Notes: generated from the letters alone by a model not told the origin. Positions 18,579 through 27,597 are shown, counted from the stretch's first letter. The stretch is DNA of 42,524 nucleotides from Elusimicrobia bacterium RIFCSPLOWO2_01_FULL_59_12 (GCA_001800075.1 MGUR01000075.1:34986-77509), one strand, 5' to 3'. Numbers and translations: made by a program.

Positions 18579-19485
18579 TTCTTCTACGTTCTACTCGTTG
18601 GGCGATCATTTCAATGGAATCGTGGGTGTTCACGTAAACAAGGAAATCCTTTAAACGGCAGAACGCCAAGATCTGAAGCGCGGTCCGACAAAGAATGGGG
18701 TTGTAATTTTTGAATCGCGATACCCAATAACTCAACGTGAAGTATTTTCCGTAAGCGCTGATCGCGAGCGTCCGAAAACCCGCTTCCGCCAAGGCGGCTT
18801 GGAGGGTCAGGCGTGAAAAATAGAAAATATGCGCCGGCCTCAATCCCCACCATGCACCCTTCATGACCCTGGCAAAGAAACTGTCGACATCCGGGGTCGC
18901 CACATAGGCGATCCCGGTCGGTGCCAAGATACGGCGGATCTCGCGCAACAAACCTTTGGGATCGGCGACATGTTCGATGACATCGGCCAACACAACCACG
19001 TCAAAGGTCGAATCGGGGAACCGCGCTTCCTCCAACGTTCCCGCGAATACCGGAACATTGAATTCGCGGCGCGCGTACTCCGCCGCCCAATGGGAAGGTT
19101 CTACGCCTTCGACTTGCCAGCGGTTTTGCGCGACGTCGAGAAGGATCCCTGTCGCACATCCCACCTCCAGAAGGCGCCCCGAAGGTTTAAAGCGCTCGAT
19201 CGCTCGAAGGCTGCGCAGAGCCGCCCCGCGTCTTCCCTCGATCTCCACCACATAGCTAGCATCTTCCACCGATCGGTAAGCCGCAAGAAGCTCAGTCGCG
19301 TCAAGCCTCGGGTGGGTATAGAGCAGACGGCATCGGAGACATTCCACGACGCGTCCATAGCCGTCGTAGACATCGGTCGTTGCGGCATAGTGACATGAAT
19401 CGAGAACGGTCACGTCATGCTGTTCGCTTTGAAAGCGAACCTCGTAGCGCGCGGATCCGCAGAGGTTGCAGGAAACACCATTCAT
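18565..19485 (-). CDS. Zinc-ribbon class I SAM methyltransferase
   Basis: The protein has 306 residues. An N-terminal ribbon has C6, C9, C49 and C52. A methyltransferase domain follows with LLEVGCATGILL (105-116), VEGVEPS and a VVVLADVIEHVADPKGLLREIRRIL stretch, then a C-terminal helical part with AHIFYFSRLTL. The layout matches the methyltransferase module of the large fusion protein at 3600-6938, so the locus has two related glycan-type methyltransferases. Proteins of this kind are common in capsule and O-antigen loci, where they methylate sugars. The ATG overlaps the GT39 gene stop by 4 bp. Confidence 0.88.
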   Translation of the reverse strand: MNGVSCNLCGSARYEVRFQSEQHDVTVLDSCHYAATTDVYDGYGRVVECLRCRLLYTHPRLDATELLAAYRSVEDASYVVEIEGRRGAALRSLRAIERFKPSGRLLEVGCATGILLDVAQNRWQVEGVEPSHWAAEYARREFNVPVFAGTLEEARFPDSTFDVVVLADVIEHVADPKGLLREIRRILAPTGIAYVATPDVDSFFARVMKGAWWGLRPAHIFYFSRLTLQAALAEAGFRTLAISAYGKYFTLSYWVSRFKNYNPILCRTALQILAFCRLKDFLVYVNTHDSIEMIAQRVERRRNERN

Positions 19486-20954
19486 CGTGACACCCGAAAG
19501 AGATATAAACCAATTTTGGGATAACGCTGAATATCCAGTTGCATGTAGAGTGTGTTCAGAAGCTGGGGATAATAATCACCGGTCTTTAAGTTGTGCGAAA
19601 GGACCAGCCAGGCTCGTTTATAGCGATGCTCCAGAGCTTTGCGCAATTGGGTCTCTTCATCGAGAGTCAGAGGAACGTTTTGTGACAGGGCCATCCGTGG
19701 AAGAGGCCGTTTCGCGTAATAGTTGTAGGGGATCTGACTATGGGGGGCATCAAAGAGCAGGGTGTCTCCGTCCAGCGAGTGACTGGCAACGTATTGCGTG
19801 ACGGCCCGCCAAGGCTCCCGTTGAGAGGCCGGATCAAAATAGTAATGCGCCAAAGAGGTGAATGAAAGAAGGCCAACTAGACCTCCTGCGATCCAGTTCC
19901 AGGGATGAAGCAACCGACAAAGGCCCCAGGCCATCAGCAGACAGAACGGCGGAAGGACCACGCTCAGATGATTCGGCATCAGCCAATTGATTCGGAGGCT
20001 GACCAAAAACGTCAGGACGAAAGGGACGATAATCAAGAAACGCAAACAACGACCATAAACCCCACGTGCGTTCAACTGCTTCCAACCACTCAGGATCAAC
20101 GGCAGAATAAAGAGGATGAATGGAGTCTTGACTAAGAGTCTTCCCCACGCATCCGTGGGTTCAATCGGGGCACCAAAGCCGCGCAGGGAGAAAGTGAAGC
20201 CGTGCGCAAAGTTAAAAAGGATTGTGCCAACCATCCACATCAAATCTCGAAGGGGCAAGGGTTTCTCAATTCCGAGTTGGTGGGAAGAGGCCCAGAAGTA
20301 AAGATATTCACGGAAGGAGAGAAACACGTACGGCATCAGGCAGAGAGCCAGGAACCCCTGGGTTTTTAGCCACGTTCTCCAGAGTGGCCGGAACGCCCGT
20401 GCATGAAAGAGCATGAAGACGTTCAGCGCGACAATCGAGAGCGCTGCTACGGATTGAACGTAGGTGCCGATGACAAGCAATCCCGTGGCGATCCACACGT
20501 CTCGTGATTGTCCTGACTGGAGCCAGCGTGTAAAATACAGGAGAGCGGCAGTTAATACGACTATCACGATCGCATAGGGACGCGCCTCCTGAGAGAAATA
20601 AATGTGAAACGGCGAAATCGTGAGCAACAGAGCGGCAACCATTCCGGTCGCTGCATCAAAGAGCCGTCGGCCGAGAAGAAACATCAAGGGGATGGTAAGC
20701 GTTCCGGCCAGAGCGGATGGAAAACGCATCATCCATTCGCCAGTGCCTGAAATAGGGAGTACGTGCAGGAGAAGAAAATAGAGCGGCGGATAGACCGGAT
20801 GTAGGGGTGAAAAAATGATCTCAGACGCCAGCTGCCGAGATTGGATGACCGTCGCCACCTCGTCATACCAGAAACTAAAATGAGACAGATAGAAGAATCG
20901 AAGTGCCGCACCGGCACCTATCAGGAGGAAGAGAATGACCCCTTCGCGCTTCAT
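19482..20954 (-). CDS. GT39/ArnT-like membrane glycosyltransferase
   Basis: The protein has 490 residues with about 11-12 membrane segments. Near the N-terminus is FWYDEVATV with the acidic D31-E32 pair found in the first periplasmic loop of PMT/ArnT-type (GT39/GT83) enzymes, followed by PPLYFLLLH and a RFPSALAGTLTIPLMFLLGRRL segment. The family transfers sugars from polyprenyl-phosphate carriers on the periplasmic side. I chose the ATG at 20954, which overlaps the upstream stop by 4 bp (ATGA); a longer start at 20996 is less likely. In this locus it may decorate the exported glycan or a lipid. Substrate unknown. Confidence 0.87.
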   Translation of the reverse strand: MKREGVILFLLIGAGAALRFFYLSHFSFWYDEVATVIQSRQLASEIIFSPLHPVYPPLYFLLLHVLPISGTGEWMMRFPSALAGTLTIPLMFLLGRRLFDAATGMVAALLLTISPFHIYFSQEARPYAIVIVVLTAALLYFTRWLQSGQSRDVWIATGLLVIGTYVQSVAALSIVALNVFMLFHARAFRPLWRTWLKTQGFLALCLMPYVFLSFREYLYFWASSHQLGIEKPLPLRDLMWMVGTILFNFAHGFTFSLRGFGAPIEPTDAWGRLLVKTPFILFILPLILSGWKQLNARGVYGRCLRFLIIVPFVLTFLVSLRINWLMPNHLSVVLPPFCLLMAWGLCRLLHPWNWIAGGLVGLLSFTSLAHYYFDPASQREPWRAVTQYVASHSLDGDTLLFDAPHSQIPYNYYAKRPLPRMALSQNVPLTLDEETQLRKALEHRYKRAWLVLSHNLKTGDYYPQLLNTLYMQLDIQRYPKIGLYLFRVSR

Positions 20955-23284
20955 TCGGTCTCTCGCGCTTGCTGAACACGCCGAGACCATGTCCATACCT
21001 CGTCATCGCGGGGATCCAATACATGCCAGGTTGAGAACTCTGCCTGCGCGCCGGCGTAGTCATGGCCCCAATACAGCATCTGACCGTAATATTTGTGAAA
21101 TGAGACGTTCCTCGGACTAAGCCCCAGGGCTCGTTGCACGGCTTGTATCCCTCGTTCTCGCTCGTCGAGTCCGTAGAAAAGATAATCTCCAAGCTGAAAG
21201 TGAAGGAAAGCGTCATCGGGGGTTTGACGGAGGCGCTGTTCTGAAAGTTTCACCGCTTCCCGGAATGCCGCCTTGGCCTCTTGCTTGCTTCCTTGATCTT
21301 TCAACACATAGGCCCAGGCTCCCATAAGACTAGGATCGTTTGCAACCCATAGGCTTAAAAGCTTTCTTCCGTTTCCTCTTCGCGCGCATTGGGCCAAAAG
21401 GTCCCGCCCCTCCGAAGGGTTCAATCGGTACGCCTCTTTAAAAGAGCCGTCTGCGAGTTCGCCCAAAAGGTAGCGGGCGGCATCTGAGGGATTGTTTAGC
21501 AACCTGTAAAAGCCCCATTGAGCGAAAGAACGGTAAATAAAGGGATCTTTAGGCGCGCAGGCGATGGCGCGTCGAAAGGCGCTGATGGCCGCCGCAATAT
21601 TTCCTAGATTGCCGTAGGTCCAGGCCAACCCTTGCCATGAGGCAGCCAGATAGGAATTGACACGGATCGCCTCACGATATTGGTCTGCCGCTTTGTGCAG
21701 CCACTCCCCTGCTTCCAACGGATGGTGCTGCGCCAACAGAACATAGTGACCCGCTAAAACTTGGTGGTATAAAGGATTCGACCGCTGGAGGGAAATGGCT
21801 TTCTCAAGGTAAATCTGGCGTTGCTCCAGAGGAAGGGTATGCGTTTTCACCTCGAAATACGCCGCGAGCCCCGGCTGGAGGACCAGGAAGACCAAACCGA
21901 CCAGGGCGGCACACGTCCCTCCGAGACGGATAGCCCATTGACCTACCTGGGAGCCCCGGACGAGTGGGATCCAGGTCCGACGGCTTAGAGAGCCCGGATG
22001 AACGCCGGGCATCTCCAGGGCGTTTTGTGTAAGGGCTATGACCGTCAAGAACAAGAAGAGGATAAACGGGATACGCAAGCTGAACTCCACAAAACCATGG
22101 GAGGCCATCGCCGCCATGGAGGCCAAACCGGCGGCTCCCAGGCTGTGGAGGAATACGTCTTGTCGACGACTGAGGAACTGCTGCATCCTCCAGAACCAAA
22201 ACAAAACAGGCGCCAGTATCCCTCCGAAGCCGATGAAGCCTGCTTCGGACAACCATTCCAGATACTCGTTATGAGCATGTGTCACCGAAAATGGAAAGGC
22301 GGCGATTTGATGGACCGGAAATTGTGTGGCAAACGCTCCCAGGCCTACGCCAAAGAGGGGACAATTCCCGATCATTCGGTAAGCCGCTTGCCAGATCTGC
22401 AAACGCCATCGGACACTTCCGACGCTTTGAATAGTCTCAAACGGCAACACGTCCTTATTGATCCATACCCAAGTCAAAGCCAAGACCCCGGCCAGAATAA
22501 TGAGACTGACAGAGATTTTAAAAAAGGCGCCGTAGCGGACCGGCTGAGTTTTCCAGAGAAACATCCAGCCTACACCTGCCGCAGCCGTGAGGCTGCCGGC
22601 TCTTGAACCGCACATCCAAAGGGCCCAGCCCATAAAAATCCACAAAACAGCGCCGAAAGCCTTTTTTGCCCCCTGCTCCTGAGTCCATGTGGCCCACCCT
22701 AAGGGAAGCAACATTCCCATCGCGCTTGCGAAATGGTCTCTGTTCACAAACGGCCCAAAAAAGTGCGGGGCCCGCGTCAGGCTCAAGTGGCGAACCCAGT
22801 AGATTTTTTCCGTACCGCTGAACTGCTGGGCGAGCCCCAGGAAGGCCAGGCTAAATCCAAGGATCAAGAGGCCCCAGAGGAAACGCCGGAGCGCTTCTGG
22901 GGTCTGGAGACTATGCAGCATCAAGAGGAAATAGAGGCCGCCAGCTCCGTAAAGAACGAGCATGTCCACCGTGGCTTGGCGGTCTGTACTGGCGGCACGG
23001 TTCGAGAGAAGCTGAGCGGCCCCAAGAACCCCTAGAACCATCCACAACACCAGTAAGGGTGAACCGCGGATGGCCAAGGAATCCTGCCCAGAGGGCCTGC
23101 AGAGAACTGCGACCGTCAACAAGAGCACGCCCCCCTCCAAAACCCGTAGCGCCCAAAATTCCACCCCTCCAAAGGCCAATGCTGAAAACGCGAGCAGTAA
23201 AAAAAGAGGAGTGGGAAACCCGCGCGTACAACGCGGTATATGGGCCGCGGGTCTAAACGGAGAGCGGACTGGGTCGCCGTACAT
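20951..23284 (-). CDS. O-antigen ligase-type (Wzy_C) membrane protein with C-terminal TPR domain
   Basis: The protein has 777 residues. Residues from about 20 to 500 hold roughly 12 hydrophobic segments with a Wzy_C loop: RWRLQIWQAAYRMIGNCPLFGVGLGAF, then THAHNEYLEWLSEAGFIGF. The last 270 or so residues are soluble and contain several tetratricopeptide-like helices (for example AASWQGLAWTYGNLGNIAAAISAFRRAIACAP). Wzy_C-TPR proteins are known in exopolysaccharide loci, where the TPR part is thought to bind partner proteins or the glycan. Start is uncertain: ATG at 23284 after GGGAAG overlaps the tyrosine-kinase gene by 32 bp; ATGs at 23299 and 23344 are possible. Confidence 0.86.
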   Translation of the reverse strand: MYGDPVRSPFRPAAHIPRCTRGFPTPLFLLLAFSALAFGGVEFWALRVLEGGVLLLTVAVLCRPSGQDSLAIRGSPLLVLWMVLGVLGAAQLLSNRAASTDRQATVDMLVLYGAGGLYFLLMLHSLQTPEALRRFLWGLLILGFSLAFLGLAQQFSGTEKIYWVRHLSLTRAPHFFGPFVNRDHFASAMGMLLPLGWATWTQEQGAKKAFGAVLWIFMGWALWMCGSRAGSLTAAAGVGWMFLWKTQPVRYGAFFKISVSLIILAGVLALTWVWINKDVLPFETIQSVGSVRWRLQIWQAAYRMIGNCPLFGVGLGAFATQFPVHQIAAFPFSVTHAHNEYLEWLSEAGFIGFGGILAPVLFWFWRMQQFLSRRQDVFLHSLGAAGLASMAAMASHGFVEFSLRIPFILFLFLTVIALTQNALEMPGVHPGSLSRRTWIPLVRGSQVGQWAIRLGGTCAALVGLVFLVLQPGLAAYFEVKTHTLPLEQRQIYLEKAISLQRSNPLYHQVLAGHYVLLAQHHPLEAGEWLHKAADQYREAIRVNSYLAASWQGLAWTYGNLGNIAAAISAFRRAIACAPKDPFIYRSFAQWGFYRLLNNPSDAARYLLGELADGSFKEAYRLNPSEGRDLLAQCARRGNGRKLLSLWVANDPSLMGAWAYVLKDQGSKQEAKAAFREAVKLSEQRLRQTPDDAFLHFQLGDYLFYGLDERERGIQAVQRALGLSPRNVSFHKYYGQMLYWGHDYAGAQAEFSTWHVLDPRDDEVWTWSRRVQQARETE

Positions 23285-25043
23285 CCGACTTCCCGCCATT
23301 GCCGCGGTGACTGTAGGGACTGTAGTAGCCACACCCATATCCATAAGGTGAATACGTGCCTGGGGTCGCTTGGAAATCGTTGATTACCACTCCCAAAAGC
23401 GGCGTGTTCGTTTCTTGAAACCTCTCCACGTGACGCTTGGCGATCGGGGGATGCGTTTTTCCATAGCGCACGACCATCAAGACGCCATCCATTTGTGGAG
23501 CCAAAATCATGGCGTCGGTGACGTAGCTCAGCGGAGGGGTGTCGAAAATCACTAGATCAAACTGCGATGTCATCTCCGCAAGCACCCCTCCCATCCTCTT
23601 GGAGCCCAGAATCTCTGCAGGATGAGGGCAATTGAAACCTGCAGGAACCAGGGAAACGTTTTTTACGGACGTCTCTTGAACAACCGCACCCAAAGGCGCC
23701 TCGCCCGCCAGGAGATCTTGAAAACCCAGGTTGTGATCGGGTTTTCCCCACACGGCGCCTAATTGCGGCCGGCGAAGATCGGCGTCCACCAAGAGAATGC
23801 GCAAGCCGCCTGCGGCCAGTATGATGGCCAGATTGGAAGAAAAGAGCGTTTTCCCTTCCTTGACTCCCGCGCTGGTGACTAGAAGAGTCTTGGGGGAGCG
23901 TGTCTTGGCCATTTGAAGGAGACGCGTTCGTACGCCACGAAAGGCCTCGGTGACAGGAGACTCTGGCGCCTCCCGGGAATAGAGATATCCCTTCAAGGAG
24001 TCTTTTTTACCCAGCTTGATCGAAGGTATGTATCCGAAGAAAGGAACTTCAAGGAACTTCTCCACGTCCTCCTGGGTTTTAATCGTTGTATCCCAGTAAT
24101 TCACTAGCAAGGCCAATCCCCATCCTCCAAAAAGTCCCAAGAACGATGCCATCAACAGATTCATCCATAAAATAGGACGAACCGGCTTCAAAGGCACCTC
24201 CGCTGGGTCTACCACGCGGATGTTGTTTCCCTTGAATTGTCCGGAGACTTGCGTTTTCAGACTCTGCAATATGTGCTGGGTTTCCGTTTGGATTTGCGCC
24301 TGCAGGGATTGACGTTGTGCCATAACACGCTGCAGACTGGGATGCTTTGGTTTGTACCGATGGGCCAGATCGGCGTATTTGATCTCCACATCGGCCAGAT
24401 TTATCTTCAGTCTTTGAATCAATTCATTATTGACGACCGATGGCAGAGCATCCACGAATTCATGATGGGCGGACAATATTTCAAACCGTTTGTAAGCAGC
24501 TTGAACTCCTCCGCTCCCATCAGTGCTTGGAAGAATTCCGGACAATTCGCGCGAAATGAAAAAGCGGTTTTCAACATTCTGCTGGATATAAGCCTCGGCG
24601 AGTGCATTGGCCATCCGAGCCGCCAAGACGGCATCGGGAAATTCCACATGAATGTTGACGAGACGGCTGTTACGAACAGGTTCTATACGAACCGTTTTCT
24701 CAAAGCGGGCGAGCGGATCCGGTCCTTGGCGAAAGAAGGGGTGTTCCTCGAGACGAACGGTGGCCATGGTCCTGCGAGCCAGGGAACGACTTTGAAGAAT
24801 TTGATACTGCGTCTGATAATAATCGTCTTGCGCGCTGTCGACCGAGACTTCTTCGCGAAACGCAAATTGTTGATTAGCCTCTTTTTCAATTAAGAGCACT
24901 GTCGTAGCCCGATAAACCGGCTGCATACGCAGCGTCCCCAGCAATACGACACAGAGCAGTGTAAAAAGGAAAGTCAACATGACACCTTTGCGGTGCCAGA
25001 GGATTTGAAGGGACTCTCGTAGCGGGATCGTATCGGCGTTCAA
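23253..25043 (-). CDS. Wzc-like polysaccharide co-polymerase with BY-kinase (tyrosine autokinase) domain
   Basis: The protein has 596 residues. A Wzz-type chain-length domain lies between membrane helices at about 21-38 and 291-315, with a periplasmic coiled-coil region. The cytoplasmic BY-kinase domain (about 360-560) has a Walker A at 393-399 (GVKEGKT), Walker A' at 417-422 (LLVDAD) and Walker B at 498-501 (VIFD). The C-terminus has a tyrosine cluster (Y564, 567, 569, 573, 574, 577), the usual autophosphorylation site. It would control polymer length and export together with the Wza-like protein encoded just upstream (4 bp overlap). No Wzb-type low-molecular-weight phosphatase gene is visible in the operon. 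Confidence 0.93.
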   Translation of the reverse strand: MNADTIPLRESLQILWHRKGVMLTFLFTLLCVVLLGTLRMQPVYRATTVLLIEKEANQQFAFREEVSVDSAQDDYYQTQYQILQSRSLARRTMATVRLEEHPFFRQGPDPLARFEKTVRIEPVRNSRLVNIHVEFPDAVLAARMANALAEAYIQQNVENRFFISRELSGILPSTDGSGGVQAAYKRFEILSAHHEFVDALPSVVNNELIQRLKINLADVEIKYADLAHRYKPKHPSLQRVMAQRQSLQAQIQTETQHILQSLKTQVSGQFKGNNIRVVDPAEVPLKPVRPILWMNLLMASFLGLFGGWGLALLVNYWDTTIKTQEDVEKFLEVPFFGYIPSIKLGKKDSLKGYLYSREAPESPVTEAFRGVRTRLLQMAKTRSPKTLLVTSAGVKEGKTLFSSNLAIILAAGGLRILLVDADLRRPQLGAVWGKPDHNLGFQDLLAGEAPLGAVVQETSVKNVSLVPAGFNCPHPAEILGSKRMGGVLAEMTSQFDLVIFDTPPLSYVTDAMILAPQMDGVLMVVRYGKTHPPIAKRHVERFQETNTPLLGVVINDFQATPGTYSPYGYGCGYYSPYSHRGNGGKSDVRRPSPLSV

Positions 25044-25723
25044 AAGAAGACTTCAGGCACAAAAATAATGTCGTTAGGGAGAACGGGGATATCTTTCATG
25101 CGATCTCCGTGATGGGTGATGTCCGATACCTTGACCGTGATGCGCTCCGTGAGACCATCGCGTATCCGTATCACACAGGTCCGATCCAGCGCAGCGAGCT
25201 CTGTGAATCCTCCCGCCTGTGAGATTGCCTCCACGACGGTGAGCCGCTTATCCATGGGCAAAGGGTAAGAGGCGGGATGGTGAACCTGGCCGAGGATAAA
25301 GATCCGTTTATCCTGGTATTCCTTCACAAAAATACTCACCTGGGGGTCGATCAGGTAATCTTCGCCGAGCAATTGAGCCAACATGCTCTCCGCTTCCGCC
25401 ACTGTTCTGCCGGCGACCTTGACGGAACCGACCAATGGGAGAGTGATAGAACCACTGTCGGAGACCCTGACTTCACGCCGCAGATCATCCTCTTGATAGA
25501 CGCGTACCTCTAAAAGATCCTGTGGATTAATGGGCGCATCCTGTACTTTCAACTCTTTTAACGCGCGCTGAAGGTCCTGTTCCGCCCGCGGGGAAACTGT
25601 CTGGCGAGCGGCTGATGGGTCAAGAACCGCCGTCTGCATGACGAGCGATTGAATTTCAGTGGAAGCCCCCGTCAGCGGCGCAACAAGGCAAAACATCATA
25701 AGGATAAGGGAGGGCTTCCTCAC
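25040..25723 (-). CDS. Wza-like polysaccharide export protein (Poly_export + SLBB)
   Basis: The protein has 227 residues. A signal peptide (about 1-20, ending LTGAS) precedes a polysaccharide-export domain starting at NPQDLLEVRVYQEDDL, with SDSGSITLPLVGSVKVAG, and one SLBB domain (about 150-215) with FILGQVHHPASYPLP and VVEAISQAGGFTE. Wza of enteric bacteria is about 380 residues and a lipoprotein with more SLBB repeats; this is the short type, and no lipobox Cys is evident at the cleavage site. It likely forms the periplasmic or outer-membrane part of the export channel with the Wzc-like protein. Confidence 0.92.
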   Translation of the reverse strand: MRKPSLILMMFCLVAPLTGASTEIQSLVMQTAVLDPSAARQTVSPRAEQDLQRALKELKVQDAPINPQDLLEVRVYQEDDLRREVRVSDSGSITLPLVGSVKVAGRTVAEAESMLAQLLGEDYLIDPQVSIFVKEYQDKRIFILGQVHHPASYPLPMDKRLTVVEAISQAGGFTELAALDRTCVIRIRDGLTERITVKVSDITHHGDRMKDIPVLPNDIIFVPEVFF

Positions 25724-26898
25724 AAAGAGGCCTTGATGGTCAACGCCACGAGGTTATCGCGGTATTCGAACTGGCTGAAATTGGAGGCGCGCTGCCGCCT
25801 CTGATAATGGAGGTCCGCATGGAGCCATTTTTGGAGCGCGTAGTCTATTCCGACATTCACACGCCAAAGACGGTCGCTGCGTTGGTCGGTGATCCCGCTC
25901 TCGGTCCGCGGCTGAGGGTATCCAGCGAGCGTTATATCTCCATCGAGATGGGCACGCCATTTTAGAGCCACTTGGCGCGATAGATTGGATCCGAAGCGTG
26001 TGCTTCGGTAGAACAGGTTGTTTTCAAAAACCGATTCGACGACGCTGCGCTCACCGATGAACTCTACCTCGGTCGATGCATCGGGGCGATAAGCCGCGTT
26101 CAAAGTGGCGACAGTGGTCTTCGCCTTATTTCCTGTGGCCAGGTATTGGCGATACTGGCCTCCCATTTTGAAAATCAGTTTGATCTTTGGCGTGATCTGT
26201 CCCTGAACGCCTCCTTGGAATTGATCGTATTTCGAATCTTTCCCATTGGATGACGTGTCATACGTGAGCCCGCCCCGATCGTATTCAAGGAAGGTCTGGA
26301 CTTTCGGCCGCACGTGATAGTTGAGGTTGACGATCGCTAAGCGTTCACTGCGGTCCAGCAAGGGCCGGAGAGTGGCATCCTCGTATGACGTCGAATAGAA
26401 TGAGTAGCCCGCTCCCAACCCCATATGATGGCCCAAGGGGGTCGAGCCCAGCGCCTGTGCCGTATTTTGGCGGTAGTTCACACGGCCCGTCAATTCGCTG
26501 ATGGGTGGGTCCGATGAGACTTGATACTGATCGCTGAGGGTCATCGCCGGCCCCTGCCGGGACCGAAGATTCAATTGGCTAAGCAAAGAATGATGGATCG
26601 AATTGTATTGGCTCGAGTTCTTGCTGTATCGAAGGATGTCCGAGCGATAGTCCAATACGGCAGAACTTTCGCCCATGGGCAAGGTCGCTTTAAGACCTGG
26701 GGAAATGACGCCTATATAGGAGCTGATCGTATTGCTTGAGGTTAAAAGCACGTTGTCGTCATAGCGATTTTCAAGGCTCAGGGAAGGCGACACTTTCAGA
26801 GCCCCTGTCCGCATCTCAGCATAACCGCCTGAAGAGATGAAAATGCACGACAGCCATCCAAGGGTGAAGAAATGTATTGACTTTATCCGCATGCGCAT
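25720..26898 (-). CDS. Outer-membrane beta-barrel protein (putative BBP2-like)
   Basis: The protein has 392 residues with a signal peptide (about 1-28, ending GGYA). The rest is rich in alternating aromatic and polar residues, with starts such as SPSLSLENRYDDNVLL, YNSIHHSLLSQLNL and a final FEYRDNLVALTIKASL, as in outer-membrane barrels found in exopolysaccharide loci of Gram-negative bacteria. Such proteins may serve as an export porin where the Wza-like protein is small. The ATG lies 6 nt after AGGAGG, and the stop codon of the FecR-like gene is part of that ribosome-binding site. Barrel assignment is confident; the export role is inferred. Confidence 0.8.
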   Translation of the reverse strand: MRMRIKSIHFFTLGWLSCIFISSGGYAEMRTGALKVSPSLSLENRYDDNVLLTSSNTISSYIGVISPGLKATLPMGESSAVLDYRSDILRYSKNSSQYNSIHHSLLSQLNLRSRQGPAMTLSDQYQVSSDPPISELTGRVNYRQNTAQALGSTPLGHHMGLGAGYSFYSTSYEDATLRPLLDRSERLAIVNLNYHVRPKVQTFLEYDRGGLTYDTSSNGKDSKYDQFQGGVQGQITPKIKLIFKMGGQYRQYLATGNKAKTTVATLNAAYRPDASTEVEFIGERSVVESVFENNLFYRSTRFGSNLSRQVALKWRAHLDGDITLAGYPQPRTESGITDQRSDRLWRVNVGIDYALQKWLHADLHYQRRQRASNFSQFEYRDNLVALTIKASL

Positions 26899-26909
26899 TC
26901 GATTCCTCC

Positions 26910-27557
26910 TTATCTCGGTGTAAAAGGACTGATCGGATCCAACTTTTCGTGTTGACCCGGCTCGGGCGCCAGCAAAAGCAGCCCTGAGGGCTCCTCTCCT
27001 ACTACAACGGTTTCCGGCGCGGTCGCGGAAACTTCCTTCACCTGCCCATAAACGGTGACGGTGCCCGCCAATACCTTAATCGATGCGACTTTGGTTGTGG
27101 GGTCGGTCACCAAAGCTATGGCGTCGCCCGGTTTCAGAGTCACATGGGCCTTACCCACAGTGACACGAATCTCGCCGGCGCTCTCCGAAGTGGCCCCGAT
27201 CGCGATCGCGCCTGTTTGGCTATTGATCCGAACCGCCAAGCTGCTGCTTTCGGCCATATCGACTAACGCATCGTCGATGCGCAACCTTGCATGTCCGTAA
27301 ACCGCGCGAATCGCGGTCGCGAAAGAACTTAGTTCGATACTCGTCGACGGAGAAGCATGGAAGACCTTCCCGTCCGGCTTGACCACCAGGACCGTACCCT
27401 CGACGGATTCAAAATGAACCTGGCGCGCAGAGGGAGGAGCTGCCCATGTCAATGAGTGGAGAGTTAAACTACTAAGGAAGGCAACAAAAAACCGCCGCGT
27501 ACTGTCGCGACGGCTCTGCAGCTGGGGATCGGCGCCGACGGATGCATTACACTGCAT
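26910..27557 (-). CDS. Secreted FecR-domain protein, first gene of the polysaccharide operon
   Basis: The protein has 215 residues. A long basic n-region precedes a hydrophobic segment FFVAFLSSLTLHSLTWAA and a probable signal cleavage near Ala-Pro. The mature part has a FecR-like beta-rich repeat (about 48-170) with VEGTVLVVKPDG, IRAVYGHARLRI and VTLKPGDAIALV. FecR-like proteins of this kind are common in polysaccharide and outer-membrane loci; here there is no sigma factor next to it. The ATG follows AGGA at 9 nt, and that AGGA sits in the loop of a 9-bp hairpin. Codons 15-24 coincide with an intrinsic-terminator-like hairpin and T-run, so the 5' end of the gene doubles as a regulatory leader. 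Confidence 0.78.
   Translation of the reverse strand: MQCNASVGADPQLQSRRDSTRRFFVAFLSSLTLHSLTWAAPPSARQVHFESVEGTVLVVKPDGKVFHASPSTSIELSSFATAIRAVYGHARLRIDDALVDMAESSSLAVRINSQTGAIAIGATSESAGEIRVTVGKAHVTLKPGDAIALVTDPTTKVASIKVLAGTVTVYGQVKEVSATAPETVVVGEEPSGLLLLAPEPGQHEKLDPISPFTPR
27486..27513 (-). terminator. Intrinsic-terminator-like hairpin inside the start of the FecR-like gene (candidate attenuator)
   Basis: The minus strand reads an 8-bp stem CCGTCGCG / CGCGGCGG (one G-T pair) with hexaloop ACAGTA, directly followed by six T. It lies about 80-105 nt after the predicted transcription start and overlaps codons 15-24 of the FecR-like frame. An end-of-operon terminator makes no sense here, so attenuation is the likely purpose. 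The loop has A at position 1 and G at position 4, the two bases conserved in ANTAR-target loops. An upstream copy of CCGTCG (about 27541-27536) could compete for the 3' arm. Confidence 0.68.
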
Positions 27558-27582
27558 GGTAGAAAGTCCTGCGCTTTCTACC
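27558..27582 (-). promoter_or_regulatory. Leader hairpin with the ribosome-binding site in its loop
   Basis: A perfect 9-bp stem (GGTAGAAAG / CTTTCTACC) encloses a 7-nt loop CGCAGGA. The AGGA in the loop is 9 nt before the ATG at 27557, which begins directly after the stem. It is followed by a small stem ATGCA/TGCAT with loop GTGTAA at 27557-27542. Such a placement can control ribosome access or serve as a protein-binding hairpin. The structure is read directly from sequence; function is inferred. Confidence 0.65.
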
Positions 27583-27597
27583 CTTCCGGCTTGTGGG

